The notes under the pieces are model-generated. The model had not been told where the DNA came from. It saw nothing but the letters and a program-made list of their open reading frames with translations, and did not search any database. A program made the position numbers and the translations under genes. From the NCBI RefSeq assembly GCF_001042675.1, contig NZ_AP012333.1, forward strand, positions 1,302,001-1,366,000: a stretch of DNA of 64,000 nucleotides. Reading direction: 5' to 3'. Of this stretch, positions 44,590-53,744 are shown piece after piece; position 1 is the first letter of the stretch, and the number at the start of each line of letters is the position of its first letter. This stretch comes from Parascardovia denticolens DSM 10105 = JCM 12538. GTDB taxonomy: Bacteria > Actinomycetota > Actinomycetes > Actinomycetales > Bifidobacteriaceae.

Positions 44590-47034
44590 TCAATACATTT
44601 GTAAAGGCATTGGCGCCTCAACCGCTAAGCCGTACTCTTCGTTATAGTACTCTTGGTCAAGAACATATATTTCAAACGTGTCATCGACAAGATCAATTGC
44701 ATGAGATTCGCGTAAGGATTGTTCCTCCCATTCAAAAAGCGAAATTGTATAATCTTGCAGATTATGTAACGCCTTATAGCGAGTATCCATATCGGATACG
44801 GAAAGGAGTTCCAGTAACTCTCCTGAATCTCCATACGGCACTATGACGTTACATGCTGCGCCAGGAATAAGATGAAAATTATCGCTTACCGTCTTGAACG
44901 CCTGTGCGTAATAGTAGGGAAAATCCGCTCCCCTGCGATTTTTGTATGTTCCTCGCCACATCCGATTTCGTGCGAGCAAATCATACGCAGAGGTATGGAA
45001 TCCCTTCAATGGATAATCCATCTTACTGAATTGCTTCCGGTCATCGGGTTGAAGTCTTGCGAAATAACGACGATAATACTCCGTAAGCATGGCGTCGGAT
45101 AGCAAATCCTCATCGGGATATTCCCTGATCAGCTGACTCATCAATTCTTTGCCAAGCTTGATATCAGGCAAATATGATAAACCCTTCTCATCCTTGACCG
45201 GGAAAACGTATACATTCTTGGGAGTCGGAGACTCTCCATTGCGGTTGCATCGCCCCGCGGCCTGCAATATGCTATCCAGCCCTGCCATCGCGCGGACAAC
45301 GCAAGAAAATGAGATATCGACGCCGGCTTCAATCAGTTGTGTGCTAACGCAGATGATAGGTTTTGCCTCAGAAGATTTAGATGAATTTCGAATATGATTC
45401 AATTTGTCTTTCCTGTGCTTGCCGCACATGGAAGTGCTCAAATGGATAAGATCGAATTGCTTATCTTCATCTAATTTCCGCAAGGCCCGGTAAATGTTTT
45501 TCGCCTTAGATTTGAGATTTACGATAATCAGACAATTTCCATTCTCTCTCGCCCGGTCAAATGCAAATTCAGCGAGTTCGTCACAATCCTTATCTTTCGT
45601 AGAAGCAACAATATTGGTTCTTTTGAAAAGACCTAAATCATGCTCATTCAACTTTATGAGGTTTGGCTCTGAGGCTAAACATAAATTATCTCGATTCGTC
45701 TGCTCCAATAGTGGTTGCGTCGCCGAGCATAACAATATTGTCGAATCAAGGATTTCTGATAGGAAGCTAACGATTTCATTGAAAAGATTGATGGTATCGG
45801 TAGGCAAAGATTGAATTTCATCGAAGATGATGACGCTCTCGGCCATGTTATGAAACTTACGTAGGTTTGTCCCTCTAGCTGACATTATCGTTTCCAAGAA
45901 TTGAACCATTGTCGTCACTATGATGGGATTATCCCATTGCTCTGCAACCAGTTTCCGCTTCTTCGACTTCGCGCTTTCCTCTTCCTTCTCCTCATCAGTA
46001 CGCTCTTTCGTAATCTCTTCAATCGTTTCATTCATCGCACTTGAATAATGTTCGAGAATCAAATCATTATTCTCAGACAGGTCCAACATATCACGAAACG
46101 TTTGCGAAGTTTGCGTTGTAATGGACAAATATGGAATGACATAAATGATTCTTCGCTTACCTTGTTTTTGCGCATGCCGCATGGCGAAGTTCAATGATGC
46201 CAAAGTTTTCCCACCACCTGTTGGCACCGCCAGTTTATAAATCCCTGTCTTCCTGTCACTCGCCTGTCGACATGCTTGTGAAATCTTGCTTCGGATGGCA
46301 TTGATGGAAGTTGTCGAATCAAAACCTGACATCTTTTTATCCAACTTGGAGATAAGTTCTTCCCACTGGACGATTTTCGGCTGATAAGTTGTACGGCTTT
46401 CGAATGATGCCGCATCTGTTCGATCCGCATCAACAAGACGCGAATATATATACTTTGCCAACAGTCCAAGGTAGAAAAACTTACTCTCACCGCTGAGCTG
46501 ATTCCCCTGAGCATTTCTGATTTCGCTCATTTTAGTCCAAAAGGATCCGATTTTGTCAGTTGCTTCTAAGAATAACCTGCTTATTTGCGGTTGAAGGTCA
46601 TTCAAGTTACGCTTGACTTCATTATACGAATATTTCTCACCTTGCTTATTCTCAGCCGAAAAATTATCAAAAAACGACTCCATTCCATCTTGATTCACGC
46701 AGTCTGGTAGCTCACCATGGTGCTTGGAAATGACAAGTTCAAGTAACTGCTGTGCTATCTTCGCATACCCGTTTTGGGCATCAAGGTCATTGATCATGAA
46801 AGCGCCCTGCCAGGCATGAATAACGGATCCTCTGATTCCATCATCAGATAGCAAATAATCTTGGAAATTTTTGCTTGCCTTACCGGCATCATGAAGGAAG
46901 GCAGCCAGCCGAGCTAAAGATGAGAATTCACCCTCAAATGCCCCGGATAGTGCAGCCGCGCCAGAAAGATGGCTCTGGAGCGTTTGGGTCCTTCCCGATT
47001 GATCTCTGCGAGCAAGCAAATCCTCCATGATCAT
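44590..47034 (-). CDS. cas3: Cas3 nuclease-helicase (type I-C)
   Basis: The protein has 814 residues and degrades DNA marked by Cascade. The N-terminal HD nuclease domain has RLAAFLHDAGKASKNFQDYL and later HHGELPD histidines. The SF2 helicase has Walker A KLAVPTGGGKTLASLNFAM, the DExH-like FDEIQSLP, SAT in LLCSATQPLLEQ, and motif VI LQAAGRCNRNGES. All key residues look intact. It is the first gene of the cas operon. GGAGGCGGA precedes ATGATCATG, and the upstream gap to the tRNA is 89 bp. Confidence 0.96.
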   Translation of the reverse strand: MIMEDLLARRDQSGRTQTLQSHLSGAAALSGAFEGEFSSLARLAAFLHDAGKASKNFQDYLLSDDGIRGSVIHAWQGAFMINDLDAQNGYAKIAQQLLELVISKHHGELPDCVNQDGMESFFDNFSAENKQGEKYSYNEVKRNLNDLQPQISRLFLEATDKIGSFWTKMSEIRNAQGNQLSGESKFFYLGLLAKYIYSRLVDADRTDAASFESRTTYQPKIVQWEELISKLDKKMSGFDSTTSINAIRSKISQACRQASDRKTGIYKLAVPTGGGKTLASLNFAMRHAQKQGKRRIIYVIPYLSITTQTSQTFRDMLDLSENNDLILEHYSSAMNETIEEITKERTDEEKEEESAKSKKRKLVAEQWDNPIIVTTMVQFLETIMSARGTNLRKFHNMAESVIIFDEIQSLPTDTINLFNEIVSFLSEILDSTILLCSATQPLLEQTNRDNLCLASEPNLIKLNEHDLGLFKRTNIVASTKDKDCDELAEFAFDRARENGNCLIIVNLKSKAKNIYRALRKLDEDKQFDLIHLSTSMCGKHRKDKLNHIRNSSKSSEAKPIICVSTQLIEAGVDISFSCVVRAMAGLDSILQAAGRCNRNGESPTPKNVYVFPVKDEKGLSYLPDIKLGKELMSQLIREYPDEDLLSDAMLTEYYRRYFARLQPDDRKQFSKMDYPLKGFHTSAYDLLARNRMWRGTYKNRRGADFPYYYAQAFKTVSDNFHLIPGAACNVIVPYGDSGELLELLSVSDMDTRYKALHNLQDYTISLFEWEEQSLRESHAIDLVDDTFEIYVLDQEYYNEEYGLAVEAPMPLQMY

Positions 47035-47123
47035 TCCGCCTCCCTGCGCACCTGCGTATCCGCGGTCCCGGGTTTCACGGTCTGCGCGTTTTACGCGTAT
47101 GGATGAAATTATGAAAACAGAAG

Positions 47124-47197
47124 TGGGGACGCAGGGGCTTGAACCCTGGACCGAACGATTATGAGTCGTTTGCTCTAACCGACTGAGCTACATCCCC
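47124..47197 (-). tRNA. tRNA-Met (anticodon CAT)
   Basis: The 74-nt sequence folds as a complete cloverleaf on the minus strand. The acceptor stem is GGGGATG/CGTCCCC with discriminator A. The D arm is GCTCAGTCGGTTAGAGC, the anticodon stem AACGA/TCGTT with loop CTCATAA, and the T arm CAGGG-TTCAAGC-CCCTG. CAT with a standard first pair points to elongator tRNA-Met; tRNA-Ile2 with a lysidine-modified C is the alternative. No CCA is encoded. The 3' end faces the cas operon. Confidence 0.95.
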
Positions 47198-47508
47198 GGA
47201 CATCGCGCGATGCGGATCGCGAAACGCCAAACGCACAACCGCGGAATGCGCAAAGCAGAATGCAAAGCGCAAAAAGCGAAACCGGAACCGCATCATCCAC
47301 CTTCTGATAATAGCAAACAGAAGCGAAGACGACATGGGCGGTCAGCTCCTCCCGTTAAAATGAGAGGAATCATCAAAGTTTGAATCAAATCCTTGAATCA
47401 AATCAAAAGGGAAAAGACCCGGAAATCCAAGAGACACAGACAGCCGGCTTTGTCGGCGACATTTCACATAATTTCAGATAATCAGACCAAGAAAAGAACG
47501 GGATTACA
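47198..47508. other. Spacer between tRNA-Met and ettA
   Basis: This holds the tRNA promoter region (minus) and the ettA promoter (plus), neither clearly resolved. Two short repeat patches are present: GCGCAAAGC-type at 47215-47280, and two copies of TTGAATCAAATC at about 47381-47406. No ORF is seen. Confidence 0.45.
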
Positions 47509-49188
47509 TTGGCAGAATTCATTTATCAGATGATCAACGCCCGCAAGGCCTTCGGCGACCGGGTCATCCTCGACAACGTCACCTTGAGCTTCCTGCCCGG
47601 AGCCAAGATCGGCGTGGTAGGTCCCAACGGCATGGGTAAGTCCACCCTGCTGAAGATCATGGCCGGGCTCGAGACCGTCTCCAACGGCGAAGCCAGCCTC
47701 ACTCCCGGCTACACGGTCGGCATCCTCCAGCAGGAACCCCCTCTGGACGAGAGCAAGACCGTCGGCGAAAACATCGAGATGGCTTTTGGGGACATCCAGC
47801 AGAAAGTCCGCCGTTTCAACCAGATCGGCGAAGAGATGGCCAATCCCGACGCTGACTTCGACGCCTTGATGAAGGAGATGGGCGAGCTGCAGACCGAGAT
47901 CGACGCCGCCAACGGTTGGGATTTGGAAAGCCAGCTGTCCCAAGCCATGGACGCTCTGCAATGCCCCGACCCTGATACCCCCGTGACCGTCTTGTCCGGA
48001 GGCGAGCGCCGCCGCGTGGCTTTGTGCAAGCTCCTTTTGGAAGCCCCAGACCTGCTCTTGCTCGACGAGCCCACCAACCACCTGGACGCCGAGTCCATCC
48101 TCTGGCTGGAGCAGTTCCTGCATACTTACAAGGGAGCCGTCCTGGCCGTCACCCACGACCGCTACTTCCTGGACAACGTGGCCGAATGGATCTGCGAGGT
48201 CGACCGCGGCCAGCTCTACCCCTACAAGGGCAACTACACCACGTACTTGGAGACCAAGGCCAAGCGTCTGGAGATCCAGGGCCAGAAGGACGCCAAGCTG
48301 GCCAAGCGGCTCAACAACGAGTTGGAATGGGTCCGCTCCTCCCCCAAGGCCCGTCAGGCCAAGAACAAGGCCCGTCTGGAACGTTACGAGCAGATGGAGC
48401 AGGAGGCGCAGGCTTCCAAAAAGCTTGACTTCTCCGAGATCCAGATTCCGCCCGGGCCCCGTTTGGGCTCCAAGGTTCTGGAGGCCTCCCACATCCACAA
48501 GGCTTTCGGGGACCGCGTGCTCATCGACGACCTCTCCTTCACCTTGCCCCGAAACGGCATCGTGGGCGTGATCGGCCCCAACGGCGTCGGCAAGACCACC
48601 CTCTTCAAGACCATCGTTGGCTTGGAGCCTTTGACTTCCGGCAGCTTGGAAATCGGCGACACGGTCAAGATCTCTTACGTGGATCAGAACCGGGCCGGCC
48701 TGGATCCCAACAAGAACCTGTGGGAAGCCGTTTCCGACGGGAATGACTTCATCGAAGTGGGCGGGGTGGAAATCCCCACCCGTGCCTATGTGGCTTCCTT
48801 CGGATTCAAGGGTTCCGACCAGCAGAAGCTAACCGGGGTCTTGTCTGGCGGCGAGCGTAACCGCCTCAACCTGGCCCTGACCCTCAAGCAAGGCGGCAAC
48901 CTCCTTTTGCTGGATGAGCCTACCAATGATTTGGATGTGGAAACCTTGGAAAGCCTGGAGAACGCCCTGATCGCCTTCCCCGGCTGCGCCGTGGTCGTCT
49001 CCCATGACCGCTGGTTCCTGGACCGCATCGCCACCCACATCCTCGCTTGGGAAGGCGACGACGAGAACCCGGCCAACTGGTACTGGTTCGAAGGCAACTT
49101 CCAGGCCTATCAGGAGAACAAGGTCCAGCGTCTGGGCGAAGAGGCCTCCAAGCCTCACCGTCTGCATCGCAAGCTGACCCGCAGCTGA
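47509..49188 (+). CDS. ettA: Energy-dependent translational throttle protein EttA (ABC-F)
   Basis: The protein has 559 residues. It is a soluble ABC-F ATPase that binds the ribosomal E site and gates elongation according to ATP/ADP. Two nucleotide-binding domains are present. Walker A1 is GPNGMGKS (residues 38-45) and Walker A2 is GPNGVGKTT. Signatures are VLSGGERRRVALCKLL and VLSGGERNRLNLALTL, with Walker B LLLLDEPTNHLDAESI and LLLLDEPTNDLDVETL. The positively charged P-site linker (SSPKARQAKNKARLERYEQMEQEAQ) lies between them. The start is TTG, chosen because AEFIYQM is the family N-terminus and no ATG is near. Confidence 0.95.
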   Translation: MAEFIYQMINARKAFGDRVILDNVTLSFLPGAKIGVVGPNGMGKSTLLKIMAGLETVSNGEASLTPGYTVGILQQEPPLDESKTVGENIEMAFGDIQQKVRRFNQIGEEMANPDADFDALMKEMGELQTEIDAANGWDLESQLSQAMDALQCPDPDTPVTVLSGGERRRVALCKLLLEAPDLLLLDEPTNHLDAESILWLEQFLHTYKGAVLAVTHDRYFLDNVAEWICEVDRGQLYPYKGNYTTYLETKAKRLEIQGQKDAKLAKRLNNELEWVRSSPKARQAKNKARLERYEQMEQEAQASKKLDFSEIQIPPGPRLGSKVLEASHIHKAFGDRVLIDDLSFTLPRNGIVGVIGPNGVGKTTLFKTIVGLEPLTSGSLEIGDTVKISYVDQNRAGLDPNKNLWEAVSDGNDFIEVGGVEIPTRAYVASFGFKGSDQQKLTGVLSGGERNRLNLALTLKQGGNLLLLDEPTNDLDVETLESLENALIAFPGCAVVVSHDRWFLDRIATHILAWEGDDENPANWYWFEGNFQAYQENKVQRLGEEASKPHRLHRKLTRS

Positions 49189-49270
49189 AATCTCACGGAT
49201 TTTGTCAGACGGTTTTATCGGATGGCTTCAGCGGACCCTCTCGGGGGCTATGTGGACTAAACTGTCCCCT

Positions 49271-50215
49271 ATGACTTCTGTCAATCCTACGAATCCTACG
49301 GATCGGGGCAACGAAAGCAAGGCGGCCCCCATCTCTCCCATCGACCGTATCGTGGGGGTCCTCAAGCTGGGGACCCCCACGACTTCCCTGAATCATACTT
49401 ATGTCAAAGGGGAAAGCCTTTACTTCCCCACTGGCCGTGTTTATGGCGGTCAGGTCATCGCGCAATCCGTGGTGGCAGCGGCGCGGACGGTCGAAGAAAG
49501 TCGTCTGCCTGAATCGATTCATGGCCTTTTCATCACGGCGGGGGATATTGGGCAGGACATTCTTTTCGATGTGGAAAACCTGCGCGATGGCCGTTCCTTC
49601 TCTTCCCGCAGGGTCAACGCCACCCAAAGGGACGGAGCCGTCTTCACCGCCATCTCCAATTTTCAGGAGAAGGGCCAGGACGGTTTCCACTATCAAGACC
49701 CGATGCCGGACGATCTTCCCGCCCCCGAAAGCCTCCCCTCCATGTATGATCTCATGAGCCCTTATCAGGAAGAGTCTCCCTTCGCCGATTATTACACCAA
49801 TCAATCCCCTTTCGACATCCGCCATATCACTTCGGTCGTCCTGATGCATCGGGAAAGGGACGCTCAGGCTCGCAGGGACCGCCAGATGGTGTGGATGAAA
49901 GCGGATGGCCATGTGGAGGCGGACCAGGTGATCCATCGGGCGCTCCTCGCCCTCGGTTGTGACCAGCTCATGATGGAGCCAATCATCCGCCGCTCAGGCT
50001 ACAGCTTCCTGGTTCCCGGGATTTCTTTCGCCTCGCTCGACCATTCCATGTGGTGGTATGAAGACATCGACATGAACGATTGGCTGCTTTTCGTGCAGGA
50101 AACGCCAAAAGCGGCCCATAGCCGGGGACTGAGCCAGGCTGAGGTCTATGACCGGTCAGGCAGGCTGGTGGCCGCCATGGTCCAGGAGGCCATGGTCCGC
50201 ATCCCGAATCTGTGA
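49271..50215 (+). CDS. tesB: Acyl-CoA thioesterase II (TesB family)
   Basis: The protein has 314 residues and two tandem hot-dog domains. It hydrolyses acyl-CoA to free fatty acid and CoA. TesB marks are GRVYGGQVIAQSVVAAARTV, LHGLFITAGD-like SIHGLFITAGDIGQDILFDVENLRDGRSFSSRRVNATQ, and the second-domain catalytic Asp in SLDHSMWWYEDIDMNDWLLFVQETPKAAHSRGL. The start at 49271 (MTSVNPTNP) was preferred over an upstream ATG at 49202, which lies in the repeat-like ettA downstream region. Neither has a good ribosome site. It may be co-transcribed with ettA. Confidence 0.9.
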   Translation: MTSVNPTNPTDRGNESKAAPISPIDRIVGVLKLGTPTTSLNHTYVKGESLYFPTGRVYGGQVIAQSVVAAARTVEESRLPESIHGLFITAGDIGQDILFDVENLRDGRSFSSRRVNATQRDGAVFTAISNFQEKGQDGFHYQDPMPDDLPAPESLPSMYDLMSPYQEESPFADYYTNQSPFDIRHITSVVLMHRERDAQARRDRQMVWMKADGHVEADQVIHRALLALGCDQLMMEPIIRRSGYSFLVPGISFASLDHSMWWYEDIDMNDWLLFVQETPKAAHSRGLSQAEVYDRSGRLVAAMVQEAMVRIPNL

Positions 50216-50287
50216 TCTGTGGTTCACCTGGGATTCCAGCAGCTGCCAGTGTTCCACAAGCTCGCATTCTGGTAGATCGCATTCCGC

Positions 50288-52606
50288 CTAATATTCCAGC
50301 CGATGAACCTCCATGGATTCGATGAGGTCTTTTCGCCCGATGAAAGTAAAAGACCGGGAGGAGAAGGGCCGGGATACAGCTGTAGCGGATGGAGCAGTAG
50401 CGGTCTCTGACGGATATGGTCTCCCCTCTTCGTGACTTTCGCGATTTCCGCGATTCCCGCTGCTCTCGTCAGTCCTCTCCTTGTCGGCAGATGAATCGCC
50501 ATCGGTCTGTGGCGCGTCATCGGCATGCGAATCGTCATCGGCATATGACTCATCGTCCGCAAGCGAATCAAAAAGAACGGTGGCGGCATCCTGTCCATCG
50601 TTGAGGAAGACTTCGCAGACGGTCTCATCCATGAAAATCTCCAGTCGACGAACGGGAGAGACGGACGAAACCATCTCGACCTCATCGATCGGCAGGCCTT
50701 CCGTTCTCAGAACGACCCGTCCGGACTCGATTGAGCAAAACAACCGGGCCTTTCCTCTTTGCGCCAGCAGGAAGCGGCAAGGAGCCGAGGAAGCCCCCGT
50801 CGGATTTTCGTCAACAGCCATGCGTATATCGGCATAGTAGGGAGCCCCCTCGGTCGAAGCCAAGCACAGGTCATCGTTCGACCCCTTGCTTGTCCCCTCG
50901 CCTGAGTTTTCTTTAAGCTCCCCGCCCGACTTCTCGCCAATCTTTTCCCCCGGTCCCTTGCCCCACTGCAGGGACACAGGTTCGGCGATCAGTTCCTCAT
51001 ACACTTCATCCACCGGATGCATATACAGCCTGCCCTCGCGGCACGTCACCTGCCGGGGATAGGTCATGATTCCGTAGGAAGGGCTGGTTTCTTTGCGACG
51101 AACGCCATAGTGATCGCTGACCCAACCGATGACGATGCGTCGGCCACGGTCGTCCAAGAAAGACTGGCTGGCGTAGAAGGAATCGCCGAAATCGCACCAA
51201 TCCGAGTTTTCGACTGAAAGGCGAGGATACCCCTGGCAGTCCTGCAGATGCCCCAGATACCAGCGGACGGGTTGGAAACGGCCATGTCCATCGCGGAAAT
51301 GCATGAGGGCGCCCATGGCCACGGTATACCCACCCAGGCTGAAGACGTCGGGGCATTCGAAGGTCTTCGAAATCCCCTGCCGATAATCCATCAGGAGGGG
51401 ACCTTGATAATGCCAGGAAGCGGGGTCATCCAAGGGCTGATCCAAAGAGCAGGAATAGCCCACGATGGCCGGAACCCAGTCCAGTCGCGGGTCCTGACCC
51501 GGATCCTCCTGCCAAGCGCAGGTGACGAAGTCCCCGTCATCGCCCCGCATATGGTCATAATCCAGCTTCTCCACCCCTTGGTCCCGGCGGAAAAAGGCGC
51601 AATCAACAGGGCGGACGGCGCCGGAGGAAGGGGAGGAGAGAGAGGAAGGGGAGGAAATGCCATTCCCCTCCCCTGACTCAAGAGCGTCGAGAGAGTCAGG
51701 CGAAGCGAGAGAGCCAGAAAAAGCGAGAGTGTCGGGCGAAGCGGGAAGATGTGTGGCCACGGCCATCAAGGCGGTCCCGGCAGGAAGCTTCGACCACGCG
51801 GACAAGGCGGTCATATCCACCTTGGGGTCGCGAAAGTCCGCCGCCAGACCAGGCAGGTTCCGGGGGACGACCTCCTCCTGCTCGGATACGTGGATTCCGT
51901 CCGCGCACAGGCAGGTGGTCTGGTACTCGATCTGATGCTTATCATCCTCCCCTAGCTGTTGGTGCCAGGTCAGGAAAAGGCGGATGGCGCTGGCCTGGCC
52001 CCCTAGGCAGGGCCGCCCCTCCTGATCAACGGTCAGCGCGGATCCGGAAAAGGCCCCGCCCCGAAGCAGGGAGTTCCGGTAAATCGCCTCCTGCGGGTCT
52101 ATGGCCACCGGCAGGTCCACCCAGTGGATCAGATCCTTGCTGACGGCGTGCCCCCAGTGCATCGGCCCCCATTCCCAGCCGAAAGGGTTGAATTGGTAGA
52201 AAAGATGATACCGGCCCTGGAAACGGCAGAGGCCATTGGGGTCGTTCATCCACTGGCTGACAGGTTCCATATGGGTCGAAGTCTGCCGGGGGCCATAGGG
52301 GGTCAAAGCCTGAATCCCTTTGTCCAACAGGTCGGGGCAGTCGGTCAGGTAGGCGAAAGTCACCTCGACGCCCTGCGCGTGCGCCTGATAAGACCGGGTC
52401 GGATCCACGACGGCCGAGCAATGGAAATAGGACGCCAGCGGATTCACGTCGACCGCGACCAAACGCCCTTCCTGCGAGGCGTCCCCCACCGTTTTGACGA
52501 CGATGCGCGGGGTCTGGCCTTCAGGCAGAAGGTCGGGCTGAACCTTCCCGTAAAAATCGACCCGCCGGTAGTCATCGCTGAAGAAAATCATAGTCTGTTC
52601 CTGCAT
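50288..52606 (-). CDS. GH32 beta-fructofuranosidase/fructan hydrolase with low-complexity insertions
   Basis: The protein has 772 residues and no signal peptide, so it is a cytoplasmic fructosidase acting on sucrose or inulin-type oligosaccharides. The nucleophile is Asp in WMNDPNGLCRFQGRYHLFYQ (about residue 122). The stabiliser is FRDPKVDMTA, and the acid/base is Glu in SKTFECPDVFSLG. A beta-sandwich domain follows. Compared with its paralogue at 57-59 kb it carries three low-complexity insertions: LASPDSLDALESGEGNGISS, EKIGEKSGGELKENSGEG, and a long acidic one around ADDESYADDDSHADDAPQ. A single tryptophan-rich N-terminal domain of about 100 residues precedes the catalytic part. GGAGG precedes ATGATG. 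Confidence 0.92.
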   Translation of the reverse strand: MQEQTMIFFSDDYRRVDFYGKVQPDLLPEGQTPRIVVKTVGDASQEGRLVAVDVNPLASYFHCSAVVDPTRSYQAHAQGVEVTFAYLTDCPDLLDKGIQALTPYGPRQTSTHMEPVSQWMNDPNGLCRFQGRYHLFYQFNPFGWEWGPMHWGHAVSKDLIHWVDLPVAIDPQEAIYRNSLLRGGAFSGSALTVDQEGRPCLGGQASAIRLFLTWHQQLGEDDKHQIEYQTTCLCADGIHVSEQEEVVPRNLPGLAADFRDPKVDMTALSAWSKLPAGTALMAVATHLPASPDTLAFSGSLASPDSLDALESGEGNGISSPSSLSSPSSGAVRPVDCAFFRRDQGVEKLDYDHMRGDDGDFVTCAWQEDPGQDPRLDWVPAIVGYSCSLDQPLDDPASWHYQGPLLMDYRQGISKTFECPDVFSLGGYTVAMGALMHFRDGHGRFQPVRWYLGHLQDCQGYPRLSVENSDWCDFGDSFYASQSFLDDRGRRIVIGWVSDHYGVRRKETSPSYGIMTYPRQVTCREGRLYMHPVDEVYEELIAEPVSLQWGKGPGEKIGEKSGGELKENSGEGTSKGSNDDLCLASTEGAPYYADIRMAVDENPTGASSAPCRFLLAQRGKARLFCSIESGRVVLRTEGLPIDEVEMVSSVSPVRRLEIFMDETVCEVFLNDGQDAATVLFDSLADDESYADDDSHADDAPQTDGDSSADKERTDESSGNRGNRESHEEGRPYPSETATAPSATAVSRPFSSRSFTFIGRKDLIESMEVHRLEY

Positions 52607-52676
52607 CATTCACCTCCGAACTTCGTTCGTGGTAAAACCGATTCATCTATGCGAAAAAGACGCTATAAAGAAGGAT

Positions 52677-52721
52677 GCCTCTTGCCCTAGAGATTCATCA
52701 TATTATTTTGCAGCAAGAGGC
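52677..52721 (-). terminator. Hairpin between permease and GH32 genes
   Basis: GCCTCTTGC (52677-52685) pairs with GCAAGAGGC (52713-52721) around an AT-rich loop. It lies 30 bp past the permease stop and could stop or weaken transcription into the GH32 gene. Confidence 0.5.
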
Positions 52722-52750
52722 ACCTCCTTGCATAGAGCCTTTGGCCTACC

Positions 52751-53710
52751 TCATCCTTTCACTCCGGAAGCGGCGATCGAGCTGACGAACTGCTTCTGGA
52801 AGAGGACGAATATGATGATCACAGGAACGGTGATGACCGAGCTGTAGGCCATGATCTGCCCCCAGGAAGTCGTCATCTGCTGGAAGTACTGGACGCCGAT
52901 CATGACCGGCCTCAAATCTTCCGACTGGACCACCATGAGAGGCCAGATGTACTGGTTCCACATCGGCAGGAAGCTCAGGATGACGACTGTAGCGGTCGCG
53001 GGGCCGGACAGGGGCATCACGATGCGGGAATAAATCCTGAACCAGCCTGCCCCGTCGACGCGGGCGGCCTCGTCCAGATCCCGGGGAATGGTTTCGAAAT
53101 ACTGGATATAGAGGTAAACGGAGAAAGCGTTCGCGACGAAGGGGATGATCTGCACCCAGAGGGTGTTGGTCCAGCCTTTGGTGAAATAAAGGCCGAACTG
53201 GTCGACCTGGGCCTTGGGCAGCTGGTTGACCCACCAGAGCAGGGGGATGGCGTAGGTTTCAAAAGGAACCATGAGGGTCGCCAGAATGAAAGTGAAGATG
53301 ATCCCTTTCCCTCTGACCTGAAGACGTTGGATGGCGAAGGCCGCCATGGAGTTGACGACGACGCCCAGGGCGACCGTCACCACCGTGATGATGACCGAGT
53401 TCAGCAGGAAACGGCCGGCGGGGACCCGGGTGAAAACCTGGGAGTAGTTGTCCATGCTGATATGGCCCACAGGCAGGAAAGCCTTGAGCGAGCCCAGGTC
53501 AGACATGATTTCGTCATCGGGTTTGAAACTGGAGACCACCATGAAGATGAGAGGGAAGGCGAAGATGATCGCGAAAAGAATCCTGACGATCCATCCCCAG
53601 ACGCTGAGATGGTTGCGTTTGTATTCGCTTTTCCTGATTTCGCTGGAAGCCTTCCTCCTGGCCTTTCGGTCGGAGCCGGAGCCAGCGGGCTGAAGTGTTG
53701 TTTGAGACAT
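52751..53710 (-). CDS. Sugar ABC transporter permease, MalG-type
   Basis: The protein has 319 residues and six helices after a basic N-terminus (SDRKARRKASSEIRKSEYKRN). The EAA loop is DEAARVDGAGWFRIYSRIVMPLSGP and the C-terminus SIAASGVKG. AAAGGATTTATC precedes the ATG. Together with the next two upstream genes it forms a binding-protein/permease/permease set beside a GH32 gene, so fructooligosaccharide or sucrose uptake is the likely role. Confidence 0.93.
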   Translation of the reverse strand: MSQTTLQPAGSGSDRKARRKASSEIRKSEYKRNHLSVWGWIVRILFAIIFAFPLIFMVVSSFKPDDEIMSDLGSLKAFLPVGHISMDNYSQVFTRVPAGRFLLNSVIITVVTVALGVVVNSMAAFAIQRLQVRGKGIIFTFILATLMVPFETYAIPLLWWVNQLPKAQVDQFGLYFTKGWTNTLWVQIIPFVANAFSVYLYIQYFETIPRDLDEAARVDGAGWFRIYSRIVMPLSGPATATVVILSFLPMWNQYIWPLMVVQSEDLRPVMIGVQYFQQMTTSWGQIMAYSSVITVPVIIIFVLFQKQFVSSIAASGVKG

Positions 53711-53744
53711 GATAAATCCTTTACTTGTTACCGGAAATGCCTGA

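Noticed and set aside
47124-47197. tRNA-Met as an integrase attachment site for the CRISPR island
   Set aside because: No duplicated tRNA 3' end was found near 31.6 kb and there is no integrase gene; kept only as a positional remark.
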